In this document: one piece after another, positions 48,711 to 57,778 of the stretch | Layout of the letters: each line of letters opens with the position of its first letter | Position numbering within the stretch: position 1 is the first letter of the stretch | NCBI GenBank assembly: GCA_030615025.1 | Contig: JAUXAB010000001.1 | Coordinates: 1-64,000 of the forward strand | Direction of reading: 5' to 3' | DNA: 64,000 nt | From: Phycisphaerae bacterium | GTDB taxonomy: Bacteria; Planctomycetota; Phycisphaerae; Sedimentisphaerales; Anaerobacaceae | Notes under the pieces: generated by a model | The model's input: only the letters and a program-made list of their open reading frames with translations | What the model was told of the DNA's origin: nothing | Database searches by the model: none | Translations under genes and position numbers: made by a program

Positions 48711-51119
48711 TTACATGAAAATACCAAAACTCAAGACAGCCATTTGTCGTTGTATCAAAGCTAATGTTTTCTCAAGGCGGGCAAAGCGAGCAATCAGTCT
48801 GTCTTCTTTTTTAGTCAGGTGGTATTCTTCAGCTTCAATTCTTTCCTGGATGTTCTCTATTATATCGCCCACGTGTTTCTGGTCGATTTGAATGGTGCCG
48901 CTCGACGCCTTGAGCATTCTATCTATGGCATCCTCAATAGCCCCGGTAAAGCCCTGCTTGACCCGGATGGTAGCATAGATGGTGCTGCTGCCCGTGGTGG
49001 GAACGGTTACCTGCAGACCGTTTTCGGGGTACACCGTGTCGCCATTGTCGTCGAAGGTGCTGTTGCCGGTAATGACATTGCCACTAATGGTCGCCTCCCG
49101 ATATTTCGAATCACCTTCACTTGAAAGTTTTATCCAGGCCTTGTCGATGGTGCCGCCGGAATACTCGACCTTGACCCTGTAGCTGCCTGCTGTCGTATAC
49201 TTACTGCTGGCGCTGTAAAACTCTATATCGTTGCTGTCGGAGCTGCCGGTTTTATCGGCTCCGATTATGGCAAGAACGTCCATATAGTCTTCGGCTATGG
49301 CCTCATCGAAGACATTTGTGTCTAAACTCAATACTCCGTCCTTGTCAAGCTCAAGACCGATTTGCCCCGGCAGCAGAAAGGTGTCGATATCCTCTATAAA
49401 TCCGCTGGTCCGGGAGATAAGGGGCGTGAGAAGCTGCGAGCTTATAGTTGAAACGATATAATCTCCCATTAACACACCGGCAGTCTTTAAGACGTCATTG
49501 TAGCCGGTCCTTTCCTTAATATACGTAACAGCAGCGTTATAGGCGTTAACCATAGAGTTCAGTTTGCTTTTGACCGATTGGATGTCTCTTGTCAGAGTTA
49601 TCTTCTCTCCCTCACTTGTATCGTGCAGATGCAATGTTACACCGCTTATTACATCACCAACAGTGTTGGAGCTTCTGCTGATGTAACCATCCTGGCCTTT
49701 GTAATATTCGGACATCACCCACTCCGAAGCGGTCGGAGGAGTGAGGTTACTCGTGTCAATAACAAGCATGTTAACGTCACCTGCAGTGGTGGTGAATGTA
49801 AATGTCATGATACCTCCACCGTTCGTATCCAAAATATCACCGCCTACCACTATGTCGTTAGCATTTACGTTTGGCAACGCTTCTAATGCCGCTTGAACGC
49901 TGTCGACACCAGTTAGAGGAGCATCGTAGGCAATATCCGTGGTTGTTTGGCCATCATAAGTCAGGGTAAACGTATCACTACCACTTCCCTTGTCAGTAAA
50001 GGTCAGATACTGCACCTCTGCCACTGCTGGAGTTGAAGGAAAGCCATCCACCTTGATCTTAGAGTCCTGAGCAGCCTGGCTTAGAGTAAAGTCTGCCGGT
50101 TGAAAATTGTTGTTAAGGCCCGACGCTGTTGTGCTGTTGCCTTGTGTTTCGTCCCAATCTCCAAGTTGATAAGGCAACGTCAGCGTTGTGTCACCTGAGC
50201 CCGGGGCGTAAGTCAAAAGAATTTCAAGATTGCTCGTGCCTGAGGTATTATCTGTCAAAATAATTTCGCCATTCTCAAAAACTGCTTTGGCAATCCCGTC
50301 AAAGGCATCATTAATCTCCGAAATAAGATGGCCGACTGTGGTGTTTTCCGTAACGCTAAGGGGTGGATGGGTTATATCAGCACCGTTATGGTCTTTACCG
50401 GTTATTTGAATCTGTTCGTCTCCCTGCAGACCGCCGTTCTCACTAAATTGGTCAAGTTCTGTGATTTTAGTGCTCAGAGTGGCGTTATCAGAATCAACAG
50501 TAAAAGTAAAATCCGGTTTAGCTTGCCAGACTTCCGTGCTGCCTGCATTTATGAAGATTCTGTAATCCGTGCCGGCCTCATTGCCATTCAGTACCAGATG
50601 GTAGGTGTTGTTGTAGCGCAGCAGACTTGCCGTAACGCCGGGATTGTTCGCATCGTTATTGATTAAACCGACGAAATCCTCCAGCGTTGTTTCAGCGGTG
50701 GTCGTTAGGATTGTTTCCTTGTGGTTATATGAGTAAATAAAAGTTCCTGCTCCGACGTAATCCTCGACATATTCGAGGCCGTCCGTCTGGACCCACCGCT
50801 CGGCATTGGCCAGCCGATTGATTACAACTGTGTGACTACCTTCAAAGGCGTTATAGGACGCTTCAGCGGTCAATATATCCTTGTCGCTGGAAGCGGCTGA
50901 AAAAGAGCGAAGTTCATCGGCATCGGAAAGAGCACGAAGGGTGGTTCTTAAGGTGCCCAGACTCATTTCCAGGCTGCTCAGGGCGCTTTTTCTTTCTTCC
51001 CACACCCCCTTGCGATCTTGGTACATGTAGAGCGTACGGCGCTCGATTGCCATTAGTTGAGCGATGAGGGTATTTGTGTCAATGCCTGTTAACAGGCCTG
51101 GAAGACGTAAACTTGGCAT
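48711..51119 (-). CDS. fliD: Flagellar hook-associated protein 2 (filament cap) FliD
   Basis: The extracellular filament cap protein is 802 residues, much longer than the usual 450-650. The N-terminal domain is typical (LPGLLTGIDTNTLIAQLMAIERRTL, FSAASSDKDILTAEAS). The C-terminal domain has SVKSKLNSMVNAYNAAVTYIKERTGY, GQIGLELDKDGVLSLD and a final coiled coil ending RLEKTLALIQRQMAVLSFG. The extra length is in the middle, including an insert at about residues 365-465 related to one in FlgL. A short AAGG precedes the ATG. It is the last gene of the operon with the sigma-54 promoter at 53986-54001. Confidence 0.93.
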   Translation of the reverse strand: MPSLRLPGLLTGIDTNTLIAQLMAIERRTLYMYQDRKGVWEERKSALSSLEMSLGTLRTTLRALSDADELRSFSAASSDKDILTAEASYNAFEGSHTVVINRLANAERWVQTDGLEYVEDYVGAGTFIYSYNHKETILTTTAETTLEDFVGLINNDANNPGVTASLLRYNNTYHLVLNGNEAGTDYRIFINAGSTEVWQAKPDFTFTVDSDNATLSTKITELDQFSENGGLQGDEQIQITGKDHNGADITHPPLSVTENTTVGHLISEINDAFDGIAKAVFENGEIILTDNTSGTSNLEILLTYAPGSGDTTLTLPYQLGDWDETQGNSTTASGLNNNFQPADFTLSQAAQDSKIKVDGFPSTPAVAEVQYLTFTDKGSGSDTFTLTYDGQTTTDIAYDAPLTGVDSVQAALEALPNVNANDIVVGGDILDTNGGGIMTFTFTTTAGDVNMLVIDTSNLTPPTASEWVMSEYYKGQDGYISRSSNTVGDVISGVTLHLHDTSEGEKITLTRDIQSVKSKLNSMVNAYNAAVTYIKERTGYNDVLKTAGVLMGDYIVSTISSQLLTPLISRTSGFIEDIDTFLLPGQIGLELDKDGVLSLDTNVFDEAIAEDYMDVLAIIGADKTGSSDSNDIEFYSASSKYTTAGSYRVKVEYSGGTIDKAWIKLSSEGDSKYREATISGNVITGNSTFDDNGDTVYPENGLQVTVPTTGSSTIYATIRVKQGFTGAIEDAIDRMLKASSGTIQIDQKHVGDIIENIQERIEAEEYHLTKKEDRLIARFARLEKTLALIQRQMAVLSFGIFM

Positions 51120-51153
51120 TTTTGTTTGCCTTTTTGACCTCTAACGGTTTTAC

Positions 51154-51178
51154 AAAGGTCTCCAGAGGACCTTTTTTT
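51154..51178 (+). terminator. Hairpin with T run upstream of fliD
   Basis: AAAGGTC, a 7-base loop and GACCTTT are followed by more T (seven in a row), so it is a rho-independent terminator for plus-strand transcription. No plus-strand gene ends nearby. On the minus strand the same hairpin lies in the fliD leader, so its role is unclear. Confidence 0.4.
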
Positions 51179-51301
51179 ATCTTGTTTTTTGTTTTATCCT
51201 GTTGTCCTGTCTAAAGCCTGTACTATTCCAAACTCTATTTTCGCTAAAAAAACACGTTCACTTAACTATTTATCCCATATTTGCCCCACTTCTTGCTTTC
51301 G

Positions 51302-51327
51302 CCCCGCCCCTTTTGGAAGAGGCGGGG
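51302..51327. repeat. CCCCGCCCC palindrome between fliD and the FliT-like gene
   Basis: CCCCGCCCCTTTTGGAAGAG followed by GCGGGG, an intergenic relative of the in-frame copies at 37350-37372 and 51500-51522. Confidence 0.65.
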
Positions 51328-51359
51328 TTCGCAAGAAGGCAGCGGGGCCTTTTGCACAA

Positions 51360-51701
51360 TCAAATATGACTACGGTAAATCTGTATGGTCTTTTTGCCTT
51401 TACGAACCCTGCTCAGCTTCTCGGAAACGTCGGCTTTCTGAGCTGTGATGGCCAGGCATAGGTCTTCGTATAATTTCCGCAATTTCTCTCGTCGCCCTCC
51501 CCCGCCCCTCCGAGGGGCGGGGTCAAGAATCCCTGTCTGGGCAATTTTTTCAACAAGCCAGGCGCCTCGCTCGCTTAATATCCCGACGTCTTTGATGTTA
51601 CCTTGCCGGGCCAACTCTATCTGCTTTTCTAACAGAACCTGCAGCTCATCCAGCAAATGTATTTGGTCATCGCCAATTACATCAGTATTATTGGTAGTCA
51701 T
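51360..51701 (-). CDS. Small helical protein, putative FliT/FlgN-type chaperone
   Basis: The 113-residue charged, helical protein (LLDELQVLLEKQIELARQGN, REKLRKLYEDLCLAITAQKADVSEKL in parts) has the size and heptad pattern of flagellar export chaperones. It sits directly upstream of fliD, where FliT is often found, so a FliD chaperone is likely by context. The sequence alone is not diagnostic. A CCCCGCCCC palindrome is read in frame as DPAPRRGGGGRR in the middle of the protein. Its start overlaps the stop of the TPR gene (ATGA). Confidence 0.65.
   Translation of the reverse strand: MTTNNTDVIGDDQIHLLDELQVLLEKQIELARQGNIKDVGILSERGAWLVEKIAQTGILDPAPRRGGGGRREKLRKLYEDLCLAITAQKADVSEKLSRVRKGKKTIQIYRSHI
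51500..51522. repeat. 23-bp GC palindrome inside the FliT-like gene
   Basis: CCCCGCCCC, TCCGA, GGGGCGGGG, one base different from the copy in fliG1 (37350-37372). Read in frame on the minus strand. Confidence 0.85.
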
Positions 51702-52342
51702 CCGATTTGAACTCCTGCTTGTCTTTCTTTGGCCAAACCGTGTTCGACTTCTTCCAGCAGATTGGCTGCATCTTTGTTGTCCGGGTCCAGAGTTAACATG
51801 TCCAGCAGGATTTTTTTGGACTGCTCAAGCCTGTCATCCTTCATATACAGCGCTGCCAGAGGGAACATAACAGAGGCATCGCCCGGGTGCATATTCAAAT
51901 ACAGCTCCAGGTAGTGAATGACCTTGGCGAATGAGCCCATCTGGCAGGATGTTTGAAACAGACCCAGAAGAGCTATCAGGTTGTCGGTGTCCAGCTCCAG
52001 GCATTTAAGATACATCTCAAAAGACTGCTTGTAGTCGGCTCTTTGCTGGGCGACCATAGCGAGGCCGGCATAGGCCTTGGCGCAATTGGCGTCCAGCCGA
52101 CAAGCAACCCTGAAGGCTATTTCAGCGTCATCAAGTCCGCCATCGGCGGATTGCAGCGCGACTACCCCAAGGCCAACGTAGGGACCCGCCTCATCAGGGC
52201 CTAAGACGGCTGCTTTTTCGTAGCATTGCTGTGCCTGTGTGTAGTTGCCGTTAGAGATGTAACAGTCACCAAGTGCCTGCAGCACTTCATACTGCTGGGC
52301 TGAATCATACTGCTGGTCAGTATCGTCTTGTGTTATGTCCAT
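51698..52342 (-). CDS. Tetratricopeptide-repeat protein in flagellar operon
   Basis: The 214-residue soluble protein consists of about five TPR units of 34 residues: ALGDCYISNGNYTQAQQCYE, GLGVVALQSADGGLDDAEIAF, GLAMVAQQRADYKQSFEMYL, SCQMGSFAKVIHYLELYLN and LAALYMKDDRLEQSKKILLDML. No catalytic domain is present. It lies between a TPR-glycosyltransferase and a chaperone-like gene, and overlaps the latter by 4 bases. A scaffold role for glycosylation or export of flagellar proteins is an inference. Confidence 0.85.
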   Translation of the reverse strand: MDITQDDTDQQYDSAQQYEVLQALGDCYISNGNYTQAQQCYEKAAVLGPDEAGPYVGLGVVALQSADGGLDDAEIAFRVACRLDANCAKAYAGLAMVAQQRADYKQSFEMYLKCLELDTDNLIALLGLFQTSCQMGSFAKVIHYLELYLNMHPGDASVMFPLAALYMKDDRLEQSKKILLDMLTLDPDNKDAANLLEEVEHGLAKERQAGVQIG

Positions 52343-52391
52343 AGCAATTCTTTTCCGCAGACAATTTGTTCTGCTCTTTCGAGTAGTTCAA

Positions 52392-53921
52392 TCACCGAAT
52401 TAAAATCTTTTTTTCACGCTTCGCGCGATACGGTTGACGATGGATGATGGACGATGGATGATAACAAAGCGTCTCTCGTCCCTCGTCCGGCGTCTCTCGT
52501 CCCTCGTCCGGGGTCACGCTTTCGGATTCGAGCTGCATGAAAATGTCGTTGATCTTTATCAGCTGGTTTTGAAGCGGGTAGTTTTCCTCAACAAATCTGC
52601 GATACCTTTGTGGTTCGTACCTACAGATGAGAATCTGCTCACAGAATTCTTCGGAGATGTTAAACAAGAATTCGGATGGGAACGCCTGGTCGGCACCTGG
52701 GAAGTTATGGATGACCGGTTTTAGGCCGCAGGCCATCCCTTCCAACAGCCCCATACTCTGGCCTTCAATGATACTGGTGGAAACGATGTAATGTTTATCC
52801 TCAAGCCAGCAGCTCACATCTTCTTGCCCCGCCATAGGGGGGTCAAAGAACACCACATCACGAAGGTCAAGAGCATCAACCATATACTTTAGATATTGTT
52901 CAAGAGCCGCATCCGCAAATTCTCCGGCAAAGAACAAACGGTACTCTCGGTCGATGTAGTGCAGCTTTTGCATACACTGCAAGACGAAAGCGGGGTTCTT
53001 TACCATCCTCAGATTGGCCAAAAAAGCAATATTTTTGCCGCGTCGGCGATTTGTAAACGCAAATTTTTCAAGATTTACACCGTTGGGAATAGTAACTATC
53101 GACGTTGACTCATCGAGCCCTGGGACCCTTTGGATAAGGGCGTCCCTGACAAAGCTGCTGCCGGCAGTGACGAGGATGTCGATATTGGCCCAGTTAACTT
53201 CTTGGGGCCACTGCTTATAGGCTTCGTAGCGGTGCAGTCTTATAATGTTCTTGCAAACTTTCGGCAGCTTCGAGGCTGTTACTGCAAGATTGGTACACCG
53301 CTCAAACCAGCAGATATCGCTCCATTTCATTACTTCTACCAGTTCTTCTTCTGTCTGGTCTTCAAAAAGGTGTACTTCAAAGCGCTGCTTTGTAAATTCG
53401 GCAATTTCGTTAAGAAACCTCGTACCATCGCTGCCGCAGAAGAAAGCCACCTTCGGCATTTTAGAATGGATTGCTTCGATCATCGGCTGGAGGATTTTCT
53501 GGTCGGGCGCGATTTCGAGTGAGCGTAGCAGCATTTCGATAGCGCCGCCCTTATTATCCTGCTCCAGCAATGTGTTGGCGGTTCTGTTAAGTACGTCCGC
53601 GTCCAATATGCCCATCCACTCCATATCATCAAAAAGCTGCATAGCTTCGTTTGCGCGGCCCTCGCCAAGATATGCTTCTACCAGGTTCCACACTATCTCA
53701 GCAGAGTCACCCTGCAAACTCTTAGCTTTGACAAAATGGTTGATGGCTTCATCGCAGCGCCCCAGGCAATAGAGAATTGCCCCTGCATCGTTCAGCACCT
53801 GTGCATCGTCCGGTGCTGTGTGAAGATGTTCTTGAATACAAGCAAGAGCTTCCTGATATTTGCCGGCTTCAGCTAATTCCAAACCCCTCTCGTAGTGATT
53901 CGAATTTGTTACCAGTGTCAT
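52392..53921 (-). CDS. TPR-domain glycosyltransferase in the fliD operon
   Basis: The 509-residue cytosolic protein has N-terminal TPRs (about 1-150: ERGLELAEAGKYQEALACIQ, GAILYCLGRCDEAINHFVKA, WNLVEAYLGEGRANEAMQLF). A GT4-like domain follows: VAFFCGSDGTRFLNEIAEFT, VTIPNGVNLEKFAF, NIAFLANLRMVKNPAFVLQCM, YRLFFAGEFAD and STSIIEGQSMGLLEGMACGLKPVIHN with the Glu-x7-Glu type end. The last 40 residues are encoded by GACGAGGGACGAGAG and GATGGATGATGG repeats, so the natural end is probably near residue 466. A sigma-54 promoter at 53986-54001 and GGAG before the ATG tie it to flagellar expression. A likely flagellar protein glycosyltransferase (inference). Confidence 0.85.
   Translation of the reverse strand: MTLVTNSNHYERGLELAEAGKYQEALACIQEHLHTAPDDAQVLNDAGAILYCLGRCDEAINHFVKAKSLQGDSAEIVWNLVEAYLGEGRANEAMQLFDDMEWMGILDADVLNRTANTLLEQDNKGGAIEMLLRSLEIAPDQKILQPMIEAIHSKMPKVAFFCGSDGTRFLNEIAEFTKQRFEVHLFEDQTEEELVEVMKWSDICWFERCTNLAVTASKLPKVCKNIIRLHRYEAYKQWPQEVNWANIDILVTAGSSFVRDALIQRVPGLDESTSIVTIPNGVNLEKFAFTNRRRGKNIAFLANLRMVKNPAFVLQCMQKLHYIDREYRLFFAGEFADAALEQYLKYMVDALDLRDVVFFDPPMAGQEDVSCWLEDKHYIVSTSIIEGQSMGLLEGMACGLKPVIHNFPGADQAFPSEFLFNISEEFCEQILICRYEPQRYRRFVEENYPLQNQLIKINDIFMQLESESVTPDEGRETPDEGRETLCYHPSSIIHRQPYRAKREKKILIR
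52434..52517. repeat. GATGGATGATGG and CGTCTCTCGTCCCTCGTCC repeats in a gene end
   Basis: Two repeat types, a GATGGATGATGGACGATGG run and two copies of CGTCTCTCGTCCCTCGTCCG, are read in frame as the C-terminus of the TPR-glycosyltransferase. The second type is the inverse of the array at 27861-27990. Confidence 0.8.
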
Positions 53922-53985
53922 CTACTTTGCTCCATATTTACGGGCTTCCCAAACGCATGGCCTAATAGCCATATACTAACCGTCG

Positions 53986-54001
53986 TGCAAATCCTGTGCC
54001 G
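53986..54001 (-). promoter_or_regulatory. Sigma-54 promoter of the TPR-glycosyltransferase to fliD operon
   Basis: The minus strand reads CGGCACAGGATTTGCA with GG-N10-GC spacing. The start codon of the TPR-glycosyltransferase is 64 bases downstream. It separates this unit from flgL, which ends up at 54127. Confidence 0.8.
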
Positions 54002-54126
54002 TTAACCAAAAGACGGGTATTCACTTGCAATTCCGCAGTTCCAAATACAAAATTTGTATGAATATCAAACATCTATGTCATTCGAAAAATCATCCTTTGG
54101 TTTTTAACCGTTGTTCTCAGCAGCTA

Positions 54127-55629
54127 TCAGAGGAAATCCAGCAGCGACATAGACATAAGTCTTGCAGCCACCGATAACGACATTTGGTATAGAACCTCGC
54201 GGCGAGAGAGATCTATGGCAACCTGGGCGATGTCGGCTTGCTCCAGGCGTGTCGTTTCTTCCATAGCGTTGTACCGTATATCCTCTAAATTTTCCTTGAG
54301 ATTGTCCAGAAAGCCGACTTTTGACCCTATACGAACCTCACTTTGGACCAAAAGATTCCTTATCTCGTCCAGCGAATTAAATGAATTACTCAGCAGCGTC
54401 TGTAATTGAGCATCGGTATGTCCTTTTTCATTTTTCAATATATCCCGAATAGTAATGAATGCGTTGAATATATCATGGGTCCCGGTTACGACTACCAGCT
54501 CAACACCGGTACTGATTGTTCCCGAGGCATTAACATACAGGACTTGTCCATCCGGATTTATTATAGCCACGTTGGTCTTATCACCGATGGGGATACCAAC
54601 TGCCGTTCCGCCGTCAATGGAAAGTTGCTTGCCTCCATCGTTGTCTGTTGAAATCGCCGGCACCGCTCCATTATTCAGGTCGACATCAGTAACTACCATC
54701 TCTGCAACGTTGGTCAGTTCCAGTGCACCGGTAAATTCAATGGTAATACCATTGGCATCATCAAGAAAATCGCCGGTACAAGTTACATCACCACTGCCAA
54801 TGTCACCCAGAGTTTCCAACGCATTTTCAACGTCAGCAGCAGTAGCATGGTAGCCAACATTAACTGACAGCGGCACCGTAGCACCGAAGGCTATGTTAAT
54901 ATTGCCGGACGTAGGCGTTCCCGTGATTGTAATGGTTTGCTTCTCGTTTACCTCGGCGGCTACGGTCAGCCAGGTAAAACCTGTAACACTCGATGTCCCT
55001 GTTCCGGCTGTAACGCCGGTATTGCCAAGAATAAATTCCGGTGTGCTGCGATCATTCGAGCGAAAGAGATCATCACCTACATAAAAAGCTGATGATTCCA
55101 CACCTGGAGCCACCTCTACATCCCGGCCCTCAACGCTGCCCTTGTAAGTTACTTTGGTGATTGTTCCATTAGTAGGTGTTGCGACATAGGGTGCCGAGCT
55201 CGTATTACCGCCTCCAAACAGGTATTGGCCCATACGTTTGGTATTAGCCAACATAATTACCTGATCCAATAAATCGTTGACTACCTCTGCGTTCCTTTTT
55301 CGTGACGCTTCGTCATAGATGCCTCCGGTGAGTTGAGTTAGACGTGCTCTCATCCCTTCCTTCCCTGCAACCTCATCGAACATATTCTGAACAATGCTGA
55401 AGGAAAGCTCCAAAGTGCTAACGACCTCCGAGAGGTTGTCTATATAATTTTCTAAAGACCTTTCCTGAGAGTTGAGCCCCAAAATCCGGTATGCGGCAGA
55501 CGGGCCGTCAGAGGCCCGATTTATCCGGGCGCCGGTAGACGCTTGTTCTTGCAGGCGAGCCATCGCCTCGGCGTGCAAACTCAGTGCAAAGCTAATATTA
55601 TTGTAAATATTGCCTAATGTTCCGCTCAT
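54127..55629 (-). CDS. flgL: Flagellar hook-associated protein 3 FlgL
   Basis: The hook-filament junction protein has 500 residues; usual lengths are near 300-320. The N-terminal helix (GNIYNNISFALSLHAEAMARLQEQASTG, SDGPSAAYRILGLNSQERSL) and the C-terminal helix (ETTRLEQADIAQVAIDLSRREVLYQMSL) are typical. The extra length is a central insert (about residues 215-345) that includes a module shared with FliD. The ATG at 55629 is preceded by GAGG. A frame from 55671 would translate a TAATTGGT repeat. It follows flgK in the operon. Confidence 0.92.
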   Translation of the reverse strand: MSGTLGNIYNNISFALSLHAEAMARLQEQASTGARINRASDGPSAAYRILGLNSQERSLENYIDNLSEVVSTLELSFSIVQNMFDEVAGKEGMRARLTQLTGGIYDEASRKRNAEVVNDLLDQVIMLANTKRMGQYLFGGGNTSSAPYVATPTNGTITKVTYKGSVEGRDVEVAPGVESSAFYVGDDLFRSNDRSTPEFILGNTGVTAGTGTSSVTGFTWLTVAAEVNEKQTITITGTPTSGNINIAFGATVPLSVNVGYHATAADVENALETLGDIGSGDVTCTGDFLDDANGITIEFTGALELTNVAEMVVTDVDLNNGAVPAISTDNDGGKQLSIDGGTAVGIPIGDKTNVAIINPDGQVLYVNASGTISTGVELVVVTGTHDIFNAFITIRDILKNEKGHTDAQLQTLLSNSFNSLDEIRNLLVQSEVRIGSKVGFLDNLKENLEDIRYNAMEETTRLEQADIAQVAIDLSRREVLYQMSLSVAARLMSMSLLDFL

Positions 55630-55639
55630 TAAAACCTCA

Positions 55640-55751
55640 TTGGTTATTGGTGATTGGTAATTGGTTACCATTTACCATTTACCAGTTACCATTTACCAGT
55701 TACCAGTTACCATTTACCAGTTACCAGTTACCATTTACCAGTTACCATTTA
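55640..55751. repeat. TAATTGGT fold-back repeat, copy 5 (largest)
   Basis: ATTGGTTATTGGTGATTGG is followed by at least nine ACCATTTACCAGTTACC-type units over 112 bases, filling the flgK-flgL junction. On the minus strand it ends at the GAGG ribosome-binding site of flgL. Confidence 0.8.
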
Positions 55752-55756
55752 GCTGT

Positions 55757-57751
55757 TTATATTATTTCCATAATAGCTGAAATCGACGTCTGAACTGCAC
55801 TTAAATATTTGGCCAGTGCCTGAAACATCTGTCCGAAGACCAGCATTTGCGCAGCTTCTTCGTTGATGTTGACACCGCTTGTCTCAGTTTGTTGATTGGC
55901 AAGGTTTTGGATTATAAACTCGATGTTGTCCTCGCGAATTTGTTTAATGGAGAGTTCTTGACCTATGTCCGTAACCAGCCGGCGATAAAACTCTCCGGGT
56001 GTCATACTTTTCAGGCTGCTTATCGTCGTCTTGTCCTTCAAGCCTGCCATTCGGGCAATATTGGTGTTGTCATCCATATCCGCACCCAGAGATGTCGCTA
56101 TTCGCCCGGGTGTAGCAGATATATCCGAACAAACCGCTATATCTGAAGCGCTGCTGCCGGAAAAAAAGGTGTTGATTCCAACCGCAGACAAAAGTCCAGA
56201 GGTATCGGTATCACCATAAACATTTACTTTGAAATAGTCGTTATTAAGCAGGTCGCCGGTTGTAAGGGATATCTTGATACCGCTACTGCCAACGTCAATC
56301 AATTCACCTGCCGCATAACCGGAACCAATGTTGAGGGTAGCAACCACACTTCCGGCACCGTCGTCATCCTTCACTTCAAGCTTCAAGGTACCGTTGCCTA
56401 CCGAGCCGGTGCCTGATACCGTAAACCTGAAAGTGTCGTTATCTGTGCCTGTGTAGATACCTGATACAGACACAATGGGATCCGATGACCCACTAAAACT
56501 GATATCAGCAGTTTTAGGTTTCGGCAGTACACAGGGGAGAAAATCGAATTTATAGCCCGTCTCGGCTGTGATGGTCAGCTGATTTGAAGAATTTAGCGAA
56601 GCACTTACACCGGTAAGGAGCTCAATAGCGTCTTTTACATCAGTTAATGTATCGCAGCCAGCATCATTATCATCTGCATCAATACTAATTAACTCCCGTG
56701 TTATTTCCTTCGTGCTGGTGTTGGTAATTCTTATATATACTTCACCGTCGGTTATACCGCTGATGCTGGACAAATCTTCTGTGGTCATTGCCCAGCCGGT
56801 CAGTTCGGTAAACGAGCCCGCTGAACCTGCTCCCTGGACATGATATTGATTTATCTGTTGTATTATTGCACCTGCTAAGGTGTCCAGGTCGTTGCGAATA
56901 TCAGAGATAAGTTCGTTTCTCAACGACAATAGCCCGCCGAGCCGGCCGCCCTCCACGTTTGTAATATAACTGCACACCCCAGCGGCCGACATACCCAGCT
57001 TGTCGTCACCTGTCAAACTTACCTCCAATTCAGTAACATAGGGGCCTGCCACCACGGGTGTCCCCCCAGCGCTGACATCAACCACACCATGCTCTTTGAC
57101 CTGAGTCTGGACACCAATCAATTCAGACAGTTCTGTTATGTACCGGTCCCTTTGGTCACATAAATTGTTGGCCTGCCCCCCAGTTATTTCTATCCTTTCT
57201 ATGTTACTGTTTAGCTCGGCTATTCTGTTTGTCAGCGTGTTAATCTGCTCGATAGTGTTTTCAGCTTCTAATTTAATCTCGTTTTCCAGGGCGGTCAGAA
57301 ATTCTCCTAATGTTCTAAATCGATAAGCCATAGCCTCAGCTGCGCTTACAGCGTCGGTTTGGCACCTGCTCACTGCTGGATTAGCGCTAAGGTCTTGTAA
57401 CTTGTTGAAAAAATCATCTATAACTGTGCTCAAGCCGCCACCAGCCGAAAACTCTCCGAGTGCACTCTCGACTGTGCGCAGCGTAGCGAATTCCTGCGAG
57501 ACCTGTCCTAATGACGACTGCTGTCGGAGCAGCTCCTGCTCCAAAAGGCGGTCGATCATTCTGAAGACGCCGGCGACATCCACGCCTCCTCCCAATACAA
57601 GCGAGCCAACCTGCGACGTGCGTGCAGGAGTCAGACTTATCCTCTGGCGGTGGTAGCCCGGAGTGGCCGCATTGGCAATATTATTGCCGATCGTATCAAG
57701 GGCCTTCTGAGCTGCGTCAAGGCCGCTAAGACCTATGGAGAAACTATCCAT
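55757..57751 (-). CDS. flgK: Flagellar hook-associated protein 1 FlgK
   Basis: The hook-filament junction protein has 664 residues, slightly long. The N-terminus has the rod/hook motif (SGLDAAQKALDTIGNNIANAATPGYHRQR in parts). The middle region has RQQSSLGQVSQEFATLRTVE, FFNKLQDLSANPAVSRCQTD and a beta-rich variable domain at about 400-530. The C-terminus has SGVNINEEAAQMLVFGQMFQ and a final helix with AKYLSAVQTSISAI. GGAG lies before the ATG. It comes 27 bases after flgN. Confidence 0.95.
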   Translation of the reverse strand: MDSFSIGLSGLDAAQKALDTIGNNIANAATPGYHRQRISLTPARTSQVGSLVLGGGVDVAGVFRMIDRLLEQELLRQQSSLGQVSQEFATLRTVESALGEFSAGGGLSTVIDDFFNKLQDLSANPAVSRCQTDAVSAAEAMAYRFRTLGEFLTALENEIKLEAENTIEQINTLTNRIAELNSNIERIEITGGQANNLCDQRDRYITELSELIGVQTQVKEHGVVDVSAGGTPVVAGPYVTELEVSLTGDDKLGMSAAGVCSYITNVEGGRLGGLLSLRNELISDIRNDLDTLAGAIIQQINQYHVQGAGSAGSFTELTGWAMTTEDLSSISGITDGEVYIRITNTSTKEITRELISIDADDNDAGCDTLTDVKDAIELLTGVSASLNSSNQLTITAETGYKFDFLPCVLPKPKTADISFSGSSDPIVSVSGIYTGTDNDTFRFTVSGTGSVGNGTLKLEVKDDDGAGSVVATLNIGSGYAAGELIDVGSSGIKISLTTGDLLNNDYFKVNVYGDTDTSGLLSAVGINTFFSGSSASDIAVCSDISATPGRIATSLGADMDDNTNIARMAGLKDKTTISSLKSMTPGEFYRRLVTDIGQELSIKQIREDNIEFIIQNLANQQTETSGVNINEEAAQMLVFGQMFQALAKYLSAVQTSISAIMEII

Positions 57752-57778
57752 TTTTGGACTCCGTTCACGTCACCATTC

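Noticed and set aside
55640-55751. CRISPR array
   Set aside because: The periodic ACCATTTACCAGTTACC units have no unique spacers and repeat at 7-17 bases; no cas genes are near.
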